A stretch of 64,000 bases of DNA from Hyphomonas sp. (GTDB lineage Bacteria; Pseudomonadota; Alphaproteobacteria; Caulobacterales; Hyphomonadaceae). Shown piece after piece: positions 37,350 through 46,170 of the stretch. Position numbers and translations under genes: made by a program. The DNA lies in contig VMTE01000025.1 in assembly GCA_013791775.1 (NCBI GenBank), positions 18,255 through 82,254 on the forward strand, written 5' to 3'. The notes under the pieces were generated by a model, which did no database searches, had not been told where the DNA came from, and saw nothing but the letters and a program-made list of their open reading frames with translations. Each line of letters starts with the position of its first letter. Positions within the stretch are counted from its first letter, which is position 1.

Positions 37350-37725
37350 TGGTTTTACAACCCTTTCCTTGATCGCGGACGCCCATCAGGCGCCGTTTGG
37401 ATAATATATGGAGGCCTTTGCTCCGCTTCGCAACAACATCCGGAGAGTGAGGGCGCCGCCCATTCAACGTATAGTGTTGCGGTCGCTCCCGCTTTCGGGC
37501 TCCACCAGAATACTGGTCTTGGTTTATGCTTCATTTACTTAGTATAGATCACCGCCCGGCCAATATTCACTTGAATTCGCAGACAACGACTAGGCCGCCC
37601 TCAAGTGCCGGATCCAATGAACGGCTAGTCACGGTTGACTTGGATTGGCCGGGATTTACAGTCCCATCTGCTGTGAAACCACCGTTCGCAGCAGATTGAA
37701 GCCATAACTTAAAAGGGGAAAGAAC
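37350..37725. other. Intergenic region between divergent yccA and DUF2853 genes
   Basis: 376 bp, visibly richer in A/T than its neighbours around 37500-37570. No convincing ORF. It should hold both promoters; AAAGGGGAAAGAAC just before 37726 is the ribosome-binding site of the DUF2853 gene. No riboswitch or small RNA was recognised. Confidence 0.5.
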
Positions 37726-38058
37726 ATGGCGGATGCATCGGCTTATGCCGAAAATATCAAAAAATATGCTACTGGTTACAACAAGGCAGCGGCCGAGAAG
37801 ATCGTGGGTCACCTGGGCATCGCCCTGCGCAACAAGGACAGCTCTGTTGTCGCCTGCAGCGATGACGGCGAACTGGACCGGATCCGCGAGAAATGGTGCC
37901 GCGCAAAGTTGGGGCTCGCCGAGAATCAGAAGGAACTCGACGCAGCGATCCAGAAAGTCTGTGAAAAGATGAAGGCTGAAGGGGGCCAGAAGTCTCGCGT
38001 CACATTCTATTACCTGATCGCTGAACATTTCGGGAAACTGGCGCACCTCGCCGGCTGA
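37726..38058 (+). CDS. DUF2853 family protein
   Basis: 110 residues, helical and charged: SAYAENIKKYATGYNKAAAEKIVGHLGIAL, REKWCRAKLGL and the C-terminal KSRVTFYYLIAEHFGKL are the DUF2853 pattern. A small cytosolic protein of unknown function, followed by a terminator. Confidence 0.9.
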   Translation: MADASAYAENIKKYATGYNKAAAEKIVGHLGIALRNKDSSVVACSDDGELDRIREKWCRAKLGLAENQKELDAAIQKVCEKMKAEGGQKSRVTFYYLIAEHFGKLAHLAG

Positions 38059-38084
38059 CCCGATCCTCCCGGACTCCTGTCCAG

Positions 38085-38113
38085 ACCCGGCCCGAAAGGC
38101 CGGGTTTTCTTTT
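38085..38113 (+). terminator. Rho-independent terminator after the DUF2853 gene
   Basis: ACCCGGCC (38085-38092), loop CGAAA, GGCCGGGT (38098-38105), then TTTTCTTTTG. Confidence 0.92.
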
Positions 38114-38140
38114 GCCCACTTCTATGGTCAAGGTTCGGAA

Positions 38141-38704
38141 ATGCTGCGCCTCTTCGCCGCCTTGCCCGTGCCGCCGGACGTCTCGGGCGCGCTTCTGAAA
38201 CTTCAGAAGGACCTGCCCGGCGCCCATTGGCGGCCGCAGGAAAACTTCCACATCACACTCTGCTTCTTCGGCGAGATCAGTCACACCGCCGCGCGCGACC
38301 TCGACGAATTGCTGGGCGAGATCGAAACCCCGGCCTTCGAACTCGCACTCGAAGGCGCGGGCTGGTTCGGACGACGCGAGCCCACCGCCGTATGGGCCCG
38401 GGTGCGGGAAAGCGACGAGCTGCGCGGTTTGGCCTCCGCCTGTGCGCGCGCCGCCCGCCGCCTCGGCCTGACGCTAGACCGTGCGCCGTACACGCCGCAC
38501 GTCACCCTCGCCTATTGCCATGCCACCCCGCTGGAAGACGCCCGCACCTGGAGCGAGCGCCATCAGACCTTTCGCAGTGCGCCCTGGCTTGCCGGCGCGT
38601 TCCATCTCTATTCCAGCCGGGCGCGCGCATCCGGCCCGTCGCTGTATGTCGCCGAAGCGGACTATCCCCTCGCCGGGTTCATCTCGCCTGAAGAAATGTA
38701 TTGA
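38141..38704 (+). CDS. thpR: RNA 2',3'-cyclic phosphodiesterase
   Basis: 187 residues of the 2H phosphoesterase superfamily. It starts MLRLFAALPVPPDV, and the two HxTx motifs are ENFHITLCFFG and PYTPHVTLAYC. It hydrolyses 2',3'-cyclic phosphate ends of RNA. The 3' end overlaps the convergent DUF6445 gene by 26 bp. Confidence 0.92.
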   Translation: MLRLFAALPVPPDVSGALLKLQKDLPGAHWRPQENFHITLCFFGEISHTAARDLDELLGEIETPAFELALEGAGWFGRREPTAVWARVRESDELRGLASACARAARRLGLTLDRAPYTPHVTLAYCHATPLEDARTWSERHQTFRSAPWLAGAFHLYSSRARASGPSLYVAEADYPLAGFISPEEMY

Positions 38705-39362
38705 TCGTGAGGCGGCCGGTGCGGGGATCGGCCGGCAGCGCATGGCCGTCCGGAATCGTTCCGGCGTGCAGCGTCCAGCCCCGATAGATCACCAGCCGGT
38801 TGAAGGCCGCGTTCACCCGGTAGATCTGCTCGAACAGCGGCGTGTCACCCTGCATGTAGGCCGGCGGCGGCGCGCCGCGCCGGTCGATCTCGTCGTCCAG
38901 GTGCAGCGCATAGTCTTCCACCCGGGAGGCGCTCACCGTCTCGAAGCCGGTCGCGCGATGCCGGTAGAATGCCGTCCCGCCGCACTCCGGGCCGCACAGG
39001 TAATGCAGCACGGCAAGCCGGCCGGGATCGGTGGAGTCGAAATGCGGCAATCGCTGAAGCGGTTGCAGGCCGGCCGGCGGCGTGGTCACCAGCGAGAAGT
39101 TGCACTCGACGAGGTTGGCGCCGTCCTGCAGCCCGAAGACATCCGACAGCAGCCGCTGCAACAGGTCCATCCGCTCGGACAGGTACTGCGCCGCCAGCGG
39201 CGCGCGCACGCCCGGATAGTAGGGCCCCAGCGGGCGGTAGGTCTCGCCGGCTGCCCGCTCGACCAGCGCCTCGGGATCGGAGCTGAACCCGTCAATGATG
39301 ATGATCGGTTCGCGCTCATTCCCGATGCGCCCGATGGTTGGCGAAGGCGCTATGGTCGGCAA
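38679..39362 (-). CDS. DUF6445 family protein (2OG-Fe oxygenase-like)
   Basis: 227 residues. PHFDSTDPGRLAVLHYLCG gives an HxD motif followed by a double-stranded beta-helix-like region and a late histidine (RGWTLHAG), as in 2-oxoglutarate/Fe(II) dioxygenase folds. Such proteins often accompany tryptophan halogenase and SapC-type genes in aquatic bacteria, but none are seen here. Function unknown. Confidence 0.75.
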   Translation of the reverse strand: MPTIAPSPTIGRIGNEREPIIIIDGFSSDPEALVERAAGETYRPLGPYYPGVRAPLAAQYLSERMDLLQRLLSDVFGLQDGANLVECNFSLVTTPPAGLQPLQRLPHFDSTDPGRLAVLHYLCGPECGGTAFYRHRATGFETVSASRVEDYALHLDDEIDRRGAPPPAYMQGDTPLFEQIYRVNAAFNRLVIYRGWTLHAGTIPDGHALPADPRTGRLTINTFLQAR

Positions 39363-39582
39363 ACGTCGTCATCCCTTCGCTTCATCCCGGCCGGGCCGGT
39401 GCTGGTCGGGATGCCGGACCGGTACGCCCCTCCCCTTAAGCCCCGAACATCCATCGGACCCGGGAACGGATCAACCGGCAAACTCAGTTTGTTGCACGGT
39501 CACTGTCATTGCCATGACCGGTCCGGCGCGCCATGCTGGAGTCCCGTCCCTGCCCGCGCCGCGTCCGAACAGGAGCCATCCG

Positions 39583-39846
39583 ATGCCGAAACTCACCCCC
39601 ATCGCACTCGCCGCCTTCGCCGGCCTGATGCTCGCCGCCTGCAGCGCCGAGAAAGAAGGCGAAAAACTCGACACCGCCATCGAGGAAGCCACAACCGGCG
39701 AGACCGCCCACAGCGACGGACTCCTCGAAGACGCGGGGGAAGTCATCGACGAAGTCACAGGCGCCGAGAATGACGACCCGGTCGATGCCGTCGGCGACGC
39801 CGTCGAAGACGCCGCCGACGAAGTGACCGACGAAAACCCCGTGTAA
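39583..39846 (+). CDS. Small acidic lipoprotein
   Basis: 87 residues starting MPKLTPIALAAFAGLMLAAC, with the lipobox cysteine at residue 20. The mature part is very acidic and low-complexity (repeated DA/DE/EV units such as DAVGDAVEDAADEVTDE). AGGAG at 39571-39575 supports the start. It is probably an outer-membrane-anchored spacer or coat peptide, without a recognised family. Confidence 0.7.
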   Translation: MPKLTPIALAAFAGLMLAACSAEKEGEKLDTAIEEATTGETAHSDGLLEDAGEVIDEVTGAENDDPVDAVGDAVEDAADEVTDENPV

Positions 39847-39993
39847 CAGGTCCGAACCACCCGGACCCGGCTGAATTCAGTCCGGCGCAACGTGCGGCCT
39901 GAGGTCACCCACCTGCAAACTGGCAGGGAGAAGCCTTGCGTTGCGCGTTGCATACAGAACCCCGATTTCACGCCGTCCGCAGCGCCCGGTCTT

Positions 39994-40932
39994 TCAGCGC
40001 GCGCCTCTGAAGATGTCCGCAAGCTGATCATGTGGAAGGCCGTACCCGGTCACGTCATCCATCCCGGTCATCGTTTCAGATGCAACGAGCTGATTTGCCA
40101 GGGCCTCCTCGACAGCCTGCACCGTGGCGGCGAACAAGCTGTTCATCACCTCATCATCCAAGTCACTGATCGGTGCCGCCTGCATCGCCGGTGACCCATC
40201 GATCGACAGGATGTTTGTGGTTGAGAAGGCCAGCGAAAACTCACCGGACAGATTCCCAGCCGTGCTGCCCGTACGCCCCAGACCCAAGCGGGCCCGCCGG
40301 GCCAGGCGTTCCAGTTGGTGAGCCTGCAGTGGCGCATCTGTCGCGATTACGATCAGCAGGGAATTCTTTTCCGGCATCGCCACCGTCTTGCCTGCGTCGG
40401 GGCCGAACACGACGACGCCTTTTTGCGAGGGCCATGCGCCGTCGATCATTCGTCCCATAGGAAGACCGGCAATCCGCAGTTCATCGCGGTTTCCATGGTC
40501 TGCCTGGACGAGTACGCCGACCGTATACCGTTGATCTCCGCTGCCCACCACGCGCGAGGCGGTGCCGATGCCGCCCTTGAAGGTGTAGGCGATCATGCCC
40601 GTGCCGCCGCCGACATTGCCCTCTTCAACGGCACCGCCCTTGGCAGAATTCAGGGCCGCGAAGACGTCCGCCTTGCTCGTCGGGTGTTCAACCTGCTGTG
40701 TCTTCGGCATCTGATTCCAGGGATTCAATTTGCTTCCGGCGTGACCCGCGTGAAAGACGAGCGCCGTTTGAGCATTGATCCCGCAATGGCGCGAAGTGCC
40801 TGGTCCGGCGCAGATTGATTTGCGCGCAACCGCGCGATGATTGCGGTATTTCTTGCCCAGGCGGTATCGAGCGCTGAAACGCGGAAACCGAAAGCCCCGG
40901 CACCCCCAAAACCCCCGGATCGGAACGGACAT
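39994..40932 (-). pseudogene. P1-family (DmpA/BapA-like) aminopeptidase, N-terminal half missing
   Basis: From about 40671 down to the stop, the frame matches the second half of P1 family self-processing aminopeptidases: DVFAALNSAKGGAVEEGNVGGGTGM, YTFKGGIGTASRVV, YTVGVLVQADHG, and NSLLIVIATDAPL, which contains the serine that becomes the N-terminus of the beta subunit. The first half of the family (about 130-150 residues) is absent; the ~85 codons before 40671 do not resemble it and no other frame holds it. The break lies about 300-400 bp from the tRNA-Leu-type repeat at 41032, so loss of the 5' part may date from island insertion or deletion. Confidence 0.7.
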
Positions 40933-41031
40933 ACCCGCACCCGTTTGGACAACAAACTGGCCAACCCGCGGGTTATTTCCCTGTTTTTATATTGATTTTC
41001 GGATGAAATCGGACTGTGTAAATCAGTCTGA

Positions 41032-41053
41032 TGGTGCTCTGGCCGGACTCGAA
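41032..41053. repeat. Left attachment-site repeat (tRNA-Leu 3'-end copy)
   Basis: 22 bases equal the last 23 bases of tRNA-Leu plus CCA (47540-47562) except for one missing C: TGGTGC then TCTGGCCGGACTCGAA. The 35 bases to its left (40997-41031) also match the 35 bases left of the tRNA (47505-47539) at about two-thirds of positions without gaps. Confidence 0.75.
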
Positions 41054-41565
41054 GTCGCGTTAAGCCTTTGTTTTACAATTGCTTAGTTGGCGGCTTTTGA
41101 AGCGTATCAGCAGAAATACCAACACTCAGCTTTCGTTCTCCGGTACGAGTCCTGTTTTCCACAGGAATCGATGTCAGGATAATGAGCATTTTGTACCGGA
41201 TTTGGCCGTCGTCAAATTCGATCTGGTTTGTTCACGTGTACCCGATTTTCGTCATGGCAGCTCCTCCCCATCAGCCTTGAGCGGATGTTGAGATCAAACC
41301 CTCCCATCAACAGAGCTTGCCTGAATTCGCTGCGCCATGCCGACCGCGTTTGAAAGCATGAAGTTTCAGCTGCCAGCTGTAAACCGTTGCGGAATGCCGG
41401 AGCGCAATTCAGCAGGAGAACGTCGAAATTCGCACCGGAAACATAGTTTCCACACAGACGGTGCGTCGGGCTGGCCCTGGAAATTGGAAAGGAAAATTCA
41501 CGCTTAATTCAAAACCTTAGTCTACATGCCAGAGCTACATTGCAGGACACCCGGTACAAAGCGTT
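41054..41565. other. Non-coding left end of the island
   Basis: About 510 bp with lower GC than the chromosome and only short, unconvincing frames on either strand. It must include the promoter of the REC-GGDEF-EAL gene. No known element recognised; it may be decayed DNA. Confidence 0.45.
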
Positions 41566-43437
41566 ATGAAGATTCTCGTGGTCGATGATGAGCGCGCCGT
41601 GCTCGACGCCTACAAGCACATCCTGACGCCGTCCTCAGGACAGCCCCAGGAAGATGCCCTTCGCCAGCTGGCGAACAGCTTGTTCTCTGACGTCGCTTCG
41701 ACCCCCAAGGTCCCTGCCCTCGCCGAAACTGAGGTCACCTATTGCTGCCAGGGACTTGAAGCCGTCGAGGCCATCAAACGCTCTTTGGCAGAAGGCGCTC
41801 CGTTCAAGGTTGCCTTTATCGACATCCGGATGCCGCCGGGAATCGACGGCAAGGAGACCGCCCGACAAATTCGACGGATCGACCCCAACATCAACCTCGT
41901 GATCGTATCGGCCTATTCCGATCACAATGTAACCGACATTTCCGCCGTCGCCGGCCCACCGGACAAGATCTTCTATATTTCCAAGCCTTTTGACGCCGCC
42001 GAAATCACACAGATGGCGACTGCGCTGGCGAACCGTTGGGATTTTGATACCCGCCAGCTCGAAGCGCTGAAATCCAAGGTCAATGAACTTGCAGCCAGCG
42101 AAGCGCGCGCCCGTCACATTGCCAGTCACGATTTCCTGACAGGCGCTCCGAACCGGATGTCGTTCCAACGTAGCCTGACCGACCGCGTCCGCTCTGGCGA
42201 CAAGGGTTTTGCGCTCGCGCTTCTGGATCTCGACCGGTTCAAACACGTCAACGACACCTTCGGTCATGGCGCCGGGGACGATCTGCTGACAAACGTCTAC
42301 CAGTCGATCCGCGAACAGGTTCCGCCGAGTGCCATCGTGGCGCGGCTTGGGGGAGACGAGTTCGCAATCATCATCGACACGACGTCGATCGAAGAAGCCC
42401 GGAAAATTTTCTCCAGCGTCATCGACGTCTGCGCACGGCGCCATTCGATCTATGGAAACACGGTGCAGATCGGTGGATCGATCGGTTGGCTTCTTGCCAG
42501 TTCGTTCGAAAGCAGTTCGGCCGTTGATCTGATGCGCTTTTGCGATGTCGCGCTTTACGCCGCAAAGAAAGACGGTCGCAGCATCGCCTTCCTTTTCGAT
42601 GCCGCGATGGATGAAAGCACGAAGTTCAAACAGTCGATCGAGTCAGGCCTTAAGCACGCGATCACACAGGGCGAACTGGCCGTGCACTATCAGCCGATCA
42701 TCGACCGCAACACCTTGGAACCTGTCGGTGTGGAAGCCCTTTTGCGTTGGACAAGTCCCGTACACGGCCCAGTATCGCCGACCGTCTTCATTCCGATCGC
42801 TGAAGAAAGCGGCCTGATCCACGAAATTGGAGACTGGGTCGTCCGCCGCGCGCTCGAAGACAGCTTAAACTGGCCTGAATATTTTATCTCCATCAATCTC
42901 TCGCCGCGCCAGTTCCGGCGCGTCGATCTGGTTGAATCGCTCTGCCAACACGCGCTGGCAGCTGGGGTTCCCCATAGCCGGGTGCAACTTGAAATCACCG
43001 AAACGGCGCTGTTCGACGATGCATCACGTGCGTCGTCCGTTCTCGCCGAACTTCAGTCCCTGGGCTTCCGTATCGCGCTCGATGATTTTGGCACAGGATA
43101 CTCCAGCCTTTTGAACGTCAAGAATTTCGGGCTCGACTGTATCAAGATCGATAAGAGCTTCGTTGAGGGGCTTGGCACCGAACCAAACGCCGCCGCCATT
43201 ATCAACTCGATCGCACACTTGGCCAAAGGCCTGGGGCTGACTGTGGTTGCAGAAGGCGTCGAAACCGACGCGCAATGTCAAGCCCTTCGGTTGGTTGGCT
43301 GCTCACATCTTCAAGGATTCCTTTTCGGCGCCGCCGAAGAATTGACGCAAGCAAACTTGCGCTATGCGGGAAGAAGCGCACTGAAAGCATCTGCAAATCC
43401 TCCGCCCCTCCTCGTAGTTCACAGCGCGGCAAACTGA
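41566..43437 (+). CDS. Response regulator with GGDEF and EAL domains (c-di-GMP turnover)
   Basis: 623 residues. REC domain 1-155 with VVDDE (D7, D8), phospho-acceptor Asp86 in AFIDIRMPPG and Lys140; it carries an unusual insert of about 33 residues (22-55). GGDEF 183-345 with an intact GGDEF at 262-266 but no RxxD inhibitory site before it. EAL 355-605 with EAL at 390-392, INLSPRQF, EITE, DDFGTGYSS (506-514), IKIDKSF and VAEGVE, the full set of catalytic residues. Both making and breaking of cyclic di-GMP are therefore possible. The kinase gene starts 1 bp after its stop, so they are a likely two-component pair. Confidence 0.93.
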   Translation: MKILVVDDERAVLDAYKHILTPSSGQPQEDALRQLANSLFSDVASTPKVPALAETEVTYCCQGLEAVEAIKRSLAEGAPFKVAFIDIRMPPGIDGKETARQIRRIDPNINLVIVSAYSDHNVTDISAVAGPPDKIFYISKPFDAAEITQMATALANRWDFDTRQLEALKSKVNELAASEARARHIASHDFLTGAPNRMSFQRSLTDRVRSGDKGFALALLDLDRFKHVNDTFGHGAGDDLLTNVYQSIREQVPPSAIVARLGGDEFAIIIDTTSIEEARKIFSSVIDVCARRHSIYGNTVQIGGSIGWLLASSFESSSAVDLMRFCDVALYAAKKDGRSIAFLFDAAMDESTKFKQSIESGLKHAITQGELAVHYQPIIDRNTLEPVGVEALLRWTSPVHGPVSPTVFIPIAEESGLIHEIGDWVVRRALEDSLNWPEYFISINLSPRQFRRVDLVESLCQHALAAGVPHSRVQLEITETALFDDASRASSVLAELQSLGFRIALDDFGTGYSSLLNVKNFGLDCIKIDKSFVEGLGTEPNAAAIINSIAHLAKGLGLTVVAEGVETDAQCQALRLVGCSHLQGFLFGAAEELTQANLRYAGRSALKASANPPPLLVVHSAAN

Positions 43438-43438
43438 G

Positions 43439-45340
43439 ATGCTCTCAGCATTGAACAAGACGTTGCACGCGTTTTCATCTCGCATTTCGGCTTCGCTCAG
43501 CTTTCGCCTGGGCTGGAACCTCCTGCTCGCAGGCGGCGTGGGCGCCGCCGCGATGCTTTTCCTCCTCAACGCCACGATCAATGACCGGTTCGAGTTTCTC
43601 GAAGATACCGCAATCCAGGGTCACATCGACCGCTCCGGATCCATGCTGGAGTCGATGAAAGCGCAAGTCCAGGCGAAGTCGATGGACTGGGCCGTATGGG
43701 ACGCAACGTTCGACTTCATTCACGATGGAAACCAGAGTTACATCGACGAAAACCTGTCAACGGTGTCGATGTTGAATCTCGATGTAAACGCCATGGGCTT
43801 CGTCCGGTTCGATGGCGCTTTCCGGCGTGGCGAATACGTCGACCTGGAAAGCGAAGAGAAGACTCCCGATCTGGCGGCCATATTTTTGGCCCATACAACG
43901 ACTCCGGATTTTATTGAGGCCGCGAAACGCGCGCCGAATTTCCAGACATTTATCCGCCAGGGCGACCGGCTACTCGTGCTCAGCGCTGCTCAAGTCACGA
44001 TGAGCGACGGCTCCGGCGCGCCAGAAGGCTTTCTGGTCCTTGGCAAGGAGATCGGCGAGGAAGATATTTTCGAAGCGCTCCAGATCCCCGGCCAAGTCGC
44101 TTTTGAACGGATCGACGCCCCGAGCGCTGTCATAAAAGATAGCAGCGGCTCCAAAATCACCCGCCAGGTGACGGGATTGAGCGGCGCACCGATTGCGACC
44201 ATCGGCTTTACAGTTCCCCGCAATCTTGTGGCGCAAGGCCGAAGACTTTTCTGGCTCGCCAGTTCCGGCATGCTCATCATGTTGATCCTGATGATCGCAC
44301 TCGTCAGCTACCGGCTTTGGGCCATCGTGATCCGACCAATTGAATCGTTCCAGCACCACGTCGCGAAGATCAAGGACTCCGGCCAACTCGCCGACTTTAC
44401 AAGCGATCCGCGTTCGGATGAGCTTGGAGAGCTGTACACCGAGTTTAACGAGATGGCCCGCGAACTGGATGCACTGCGTTCGAAGATCGAAGCGCAGTCC
44501 TTCGCCATCGGGAAAAGCGAAAGCGCCATTGGCACAATGCACAACGTCCGCAACGGCCTTAGCCCGGTGCGCGCCATTCTCACCAAGCTCGACGGTGAAA
44601 TGATTTTGCCTATGGAAACTGAAATCGGCCGCGCGATTACGGAACTGTCTTCGGCGGCTGAGCCCTCAGCACGCCGCGAGAAGCTGTTGAGCTTTCTGCA
44701 AACGGCCATCAGCCATGCAAGCGGGTCCATGACCGACAAGAAGGTCCTGCTCAGAGAGGCTATCCGCAGCCTGAACGGCGCCGTGGAGACGATCGAGACC
44801 GTTCAGTCTGCGGACAACCAGAAACAGTCTTATTCAGAAACCTGCGACCTCAGCTCGCTGGTCGGCAATGCCGCCACTCTGGCGCGCCATGTTGCCGGCC
44901 TGCCGATCGAAGTCGAGTTCGCGAGCGACGAACGGTTCCAGATCGCGGGCAACAGGGTCCTGCTTGCCCAGATCCTGGAGAACATCGTCACGAATGCGGT
45001 TGAGTCGATTTCGGCCACCGAGCGCGGCTCCGGACGGATCGACATCGCGGCGAGTCGTATTGTCGTGGGCACTGAGGCGTGCGTCCGCGTCGATATTACG
45101 GACAGCGGAAACGGCTTCGACGCAGATCTGACTTCCAGGATATTCGAGCGCGGCTTCTCGACCCGGGGCAAGACCGGCAGGGGTCTCGGCCTCCACTGGT
45201 GCGCCAACACCGTCAACGCCATGGGCGGCAACTTCACCATAAACAGCCCCGGCCCTGGCGCCGGCGCAACCGTCACCCTCGTTTTGCGTACCGCGACGCA
45301 CAACGCCGAAAGCGGCCAGACTTCGCCGCGCGCCGCCTGA
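43439..45340 (+). CDS. CHASE4-domain sensor histidine kinase
   Basis: 633 residues. TM1 about 24-45, periplasmic CHASE4 domain 46-265 with the signature DWAVWDATFDFI, TM2 268-290, HAMP 291-345. The phosphorylation site is probably His368 in GTMHNVRNGLSP, an atypical H-box. ATP-binding domain: N519 in LENIVTNAVESI, DSGNGF (555-560) and GRGLGLH (580-586). It lies 1 bp after the REC-GGDEF-EAL gene and 22 bp before the porin gene, so the three form one operon. Ligand unknown. Confidence 0.9.
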   Translation: MLSALNKTLHAFSSRISASLSFRLGWNLLLAGGVGAAAMLFLLNATINDRFEFLEDTAIQGHIDRSGSMLESMKAQVQAKSMDWAVWDATFDFIHDGNQSYIDENLSTVSMLNLDVNAMGFVRFDGAFRRGEYVDLESEEKTPDLAAIFLAHTTTPDFIEAAKRAPNFQTFIRQGDRLLVLSAAQVTMSDGSGAPEGFLVLGKEIGEEDIFEALQIPGQVAFERIDAPSAVIKDSSGSKITRQVTGLSGAPIATIGFTVPRNLVAQGRRLFWLASSGMLIMLILMIALVSYRLWAIVIRPIESFQHHVAKIKDSGQLADFTSDPRSDELGELYTEFNEMARELDALRSKIEAQSFAIGKSESAIGTMHNVRNGLSPVRAILTKLDGEMILPMETEIGRAITELSSAAEPSARREKLLSFLQTAISHASGSMTDKKVLLREAIRSLNGAVETIETVQSADNQKQSYSETCDLSSLVGNAATLARHVAGLPIEVEFASDERFQIAGNRVLLAQILENIVTNAVESISATERGSGRIDIAASRIVVGTEACVRVDITDSGNGFDADLTSRIFERGFSTRGKTGRGLGLHWCANTVNAMGGNFTINSPGPGAGATVTLVLRTATHNAESGQTSPRAA

Positions 45341-45362
45341 TCTCATTTCAAGGAACACTCGA

Positions 45363-46076
45363 ATGTCCTCACCCCTTCAAACTGGCAAATGGCTTCTCTC
45401 CGGGCTGGCGGCGCTTGCGCTGGTTTTCTCCGCCCACGCCGACGAAGCGGAGACACCCGACTCCGGCGCCTTTGAAGTCGATTTCACGATCGTCGCGGTG
45501 TCCGATTACCGGTTCCGCGGATATTCCCTCACAGACAAGGGCCCAGCCCTCCAACCCGAGCTGACCGTTTCCCACGAAAACGGCCTATACGTCTTTGCTT
45601 GGGGCTCGAACATCGACGACAATGGCGGCGCAGGCATCGAGGTCGATTTCGGTGCGGGCTATTATACCGAGTTCGGCCGCTTCAATTTCGATCTGAACGG
45701 CATGTACTATTCCTATCCCGACGCCAACGACGACAACTACGCGGAATATACCGGTCGTCTAGGCGCTGCTGTAGGCAACAGCGAAGTGGGCTTCACCCTC
45801 GCCTACTCCCCCGCTCAAGAAAGCCTCGGTGATGTCGACAACACCTATGTCATGCTGGACGGAAGCGTTCCGATCCAAGGCACACCGTTCACCTTGCTTG
45901 GCTCATACGGCGTCGAAGATGGCGCCTTCGGTGATTCCAAACGCGACTGGTCAATTGGCGCGTCCACGGATCTAGGCCCTTTTTCTGTAAGCCTTACTTA
46001 CGTTGACGCCGCCCGCACCGGCGACGATCCACTCACCGACCCCACCGCTGTCTTCGCGATCAGTCGCAGTTTCTGA
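45363..46076 (+). CDS. TorF-family putative porin
   Basis: 237 residues with a signal peptide (cleavage near AHA-DEAE). VSDYRFRGYSLTDKGPALQP is the family's N-terminal hallmark, followed by amphipathic beta strands and a C-terminal VFAISRSF ending in Phe, as in outer-membrane beta barrels. Third gene of the island operon, suggesting that envelope sensing and c-di-GMP output are linked to an outer-membrane protein. Confidence 0.88.
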   Translation: MSSPLQTGKWLLSGLAALALVFSAHADEAETPDSGAFEVDFTIVAVSDYRFRGYSLTDKGPALQPELTVSHENGLYVFAWGSNIDDNGGAGIEVDFGAGYYTEFGRFNFDLNGMYYSYPDANDDNYAEYTGRLGAAVGNSEVGFTLAYSPAQESLGDVDNTYVMLDGSVPIQGTPFTLLGSYGVEDGAFGDSKRDWSIGASTDLGPFSVSLTYVDAARTGDDPLTDPTAVFAISRSF

Positions 46077-46170
46077 CGAGACCCAGATCAACAATAGCAA
46101 GATAAACTCATCGATCGGCACACTCGAAACTGCAAGCAGACCCGCGAATGACCGGTCAAACGCAGTCAGA

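Noticed and set aside
40841-41291. Two short plus-strand frames near the tRNA-Leu repeat
   Set aside because: They run through the attachment repeat and A/T-rich non-coding DNA, with no ribosome-binding site or similarity.
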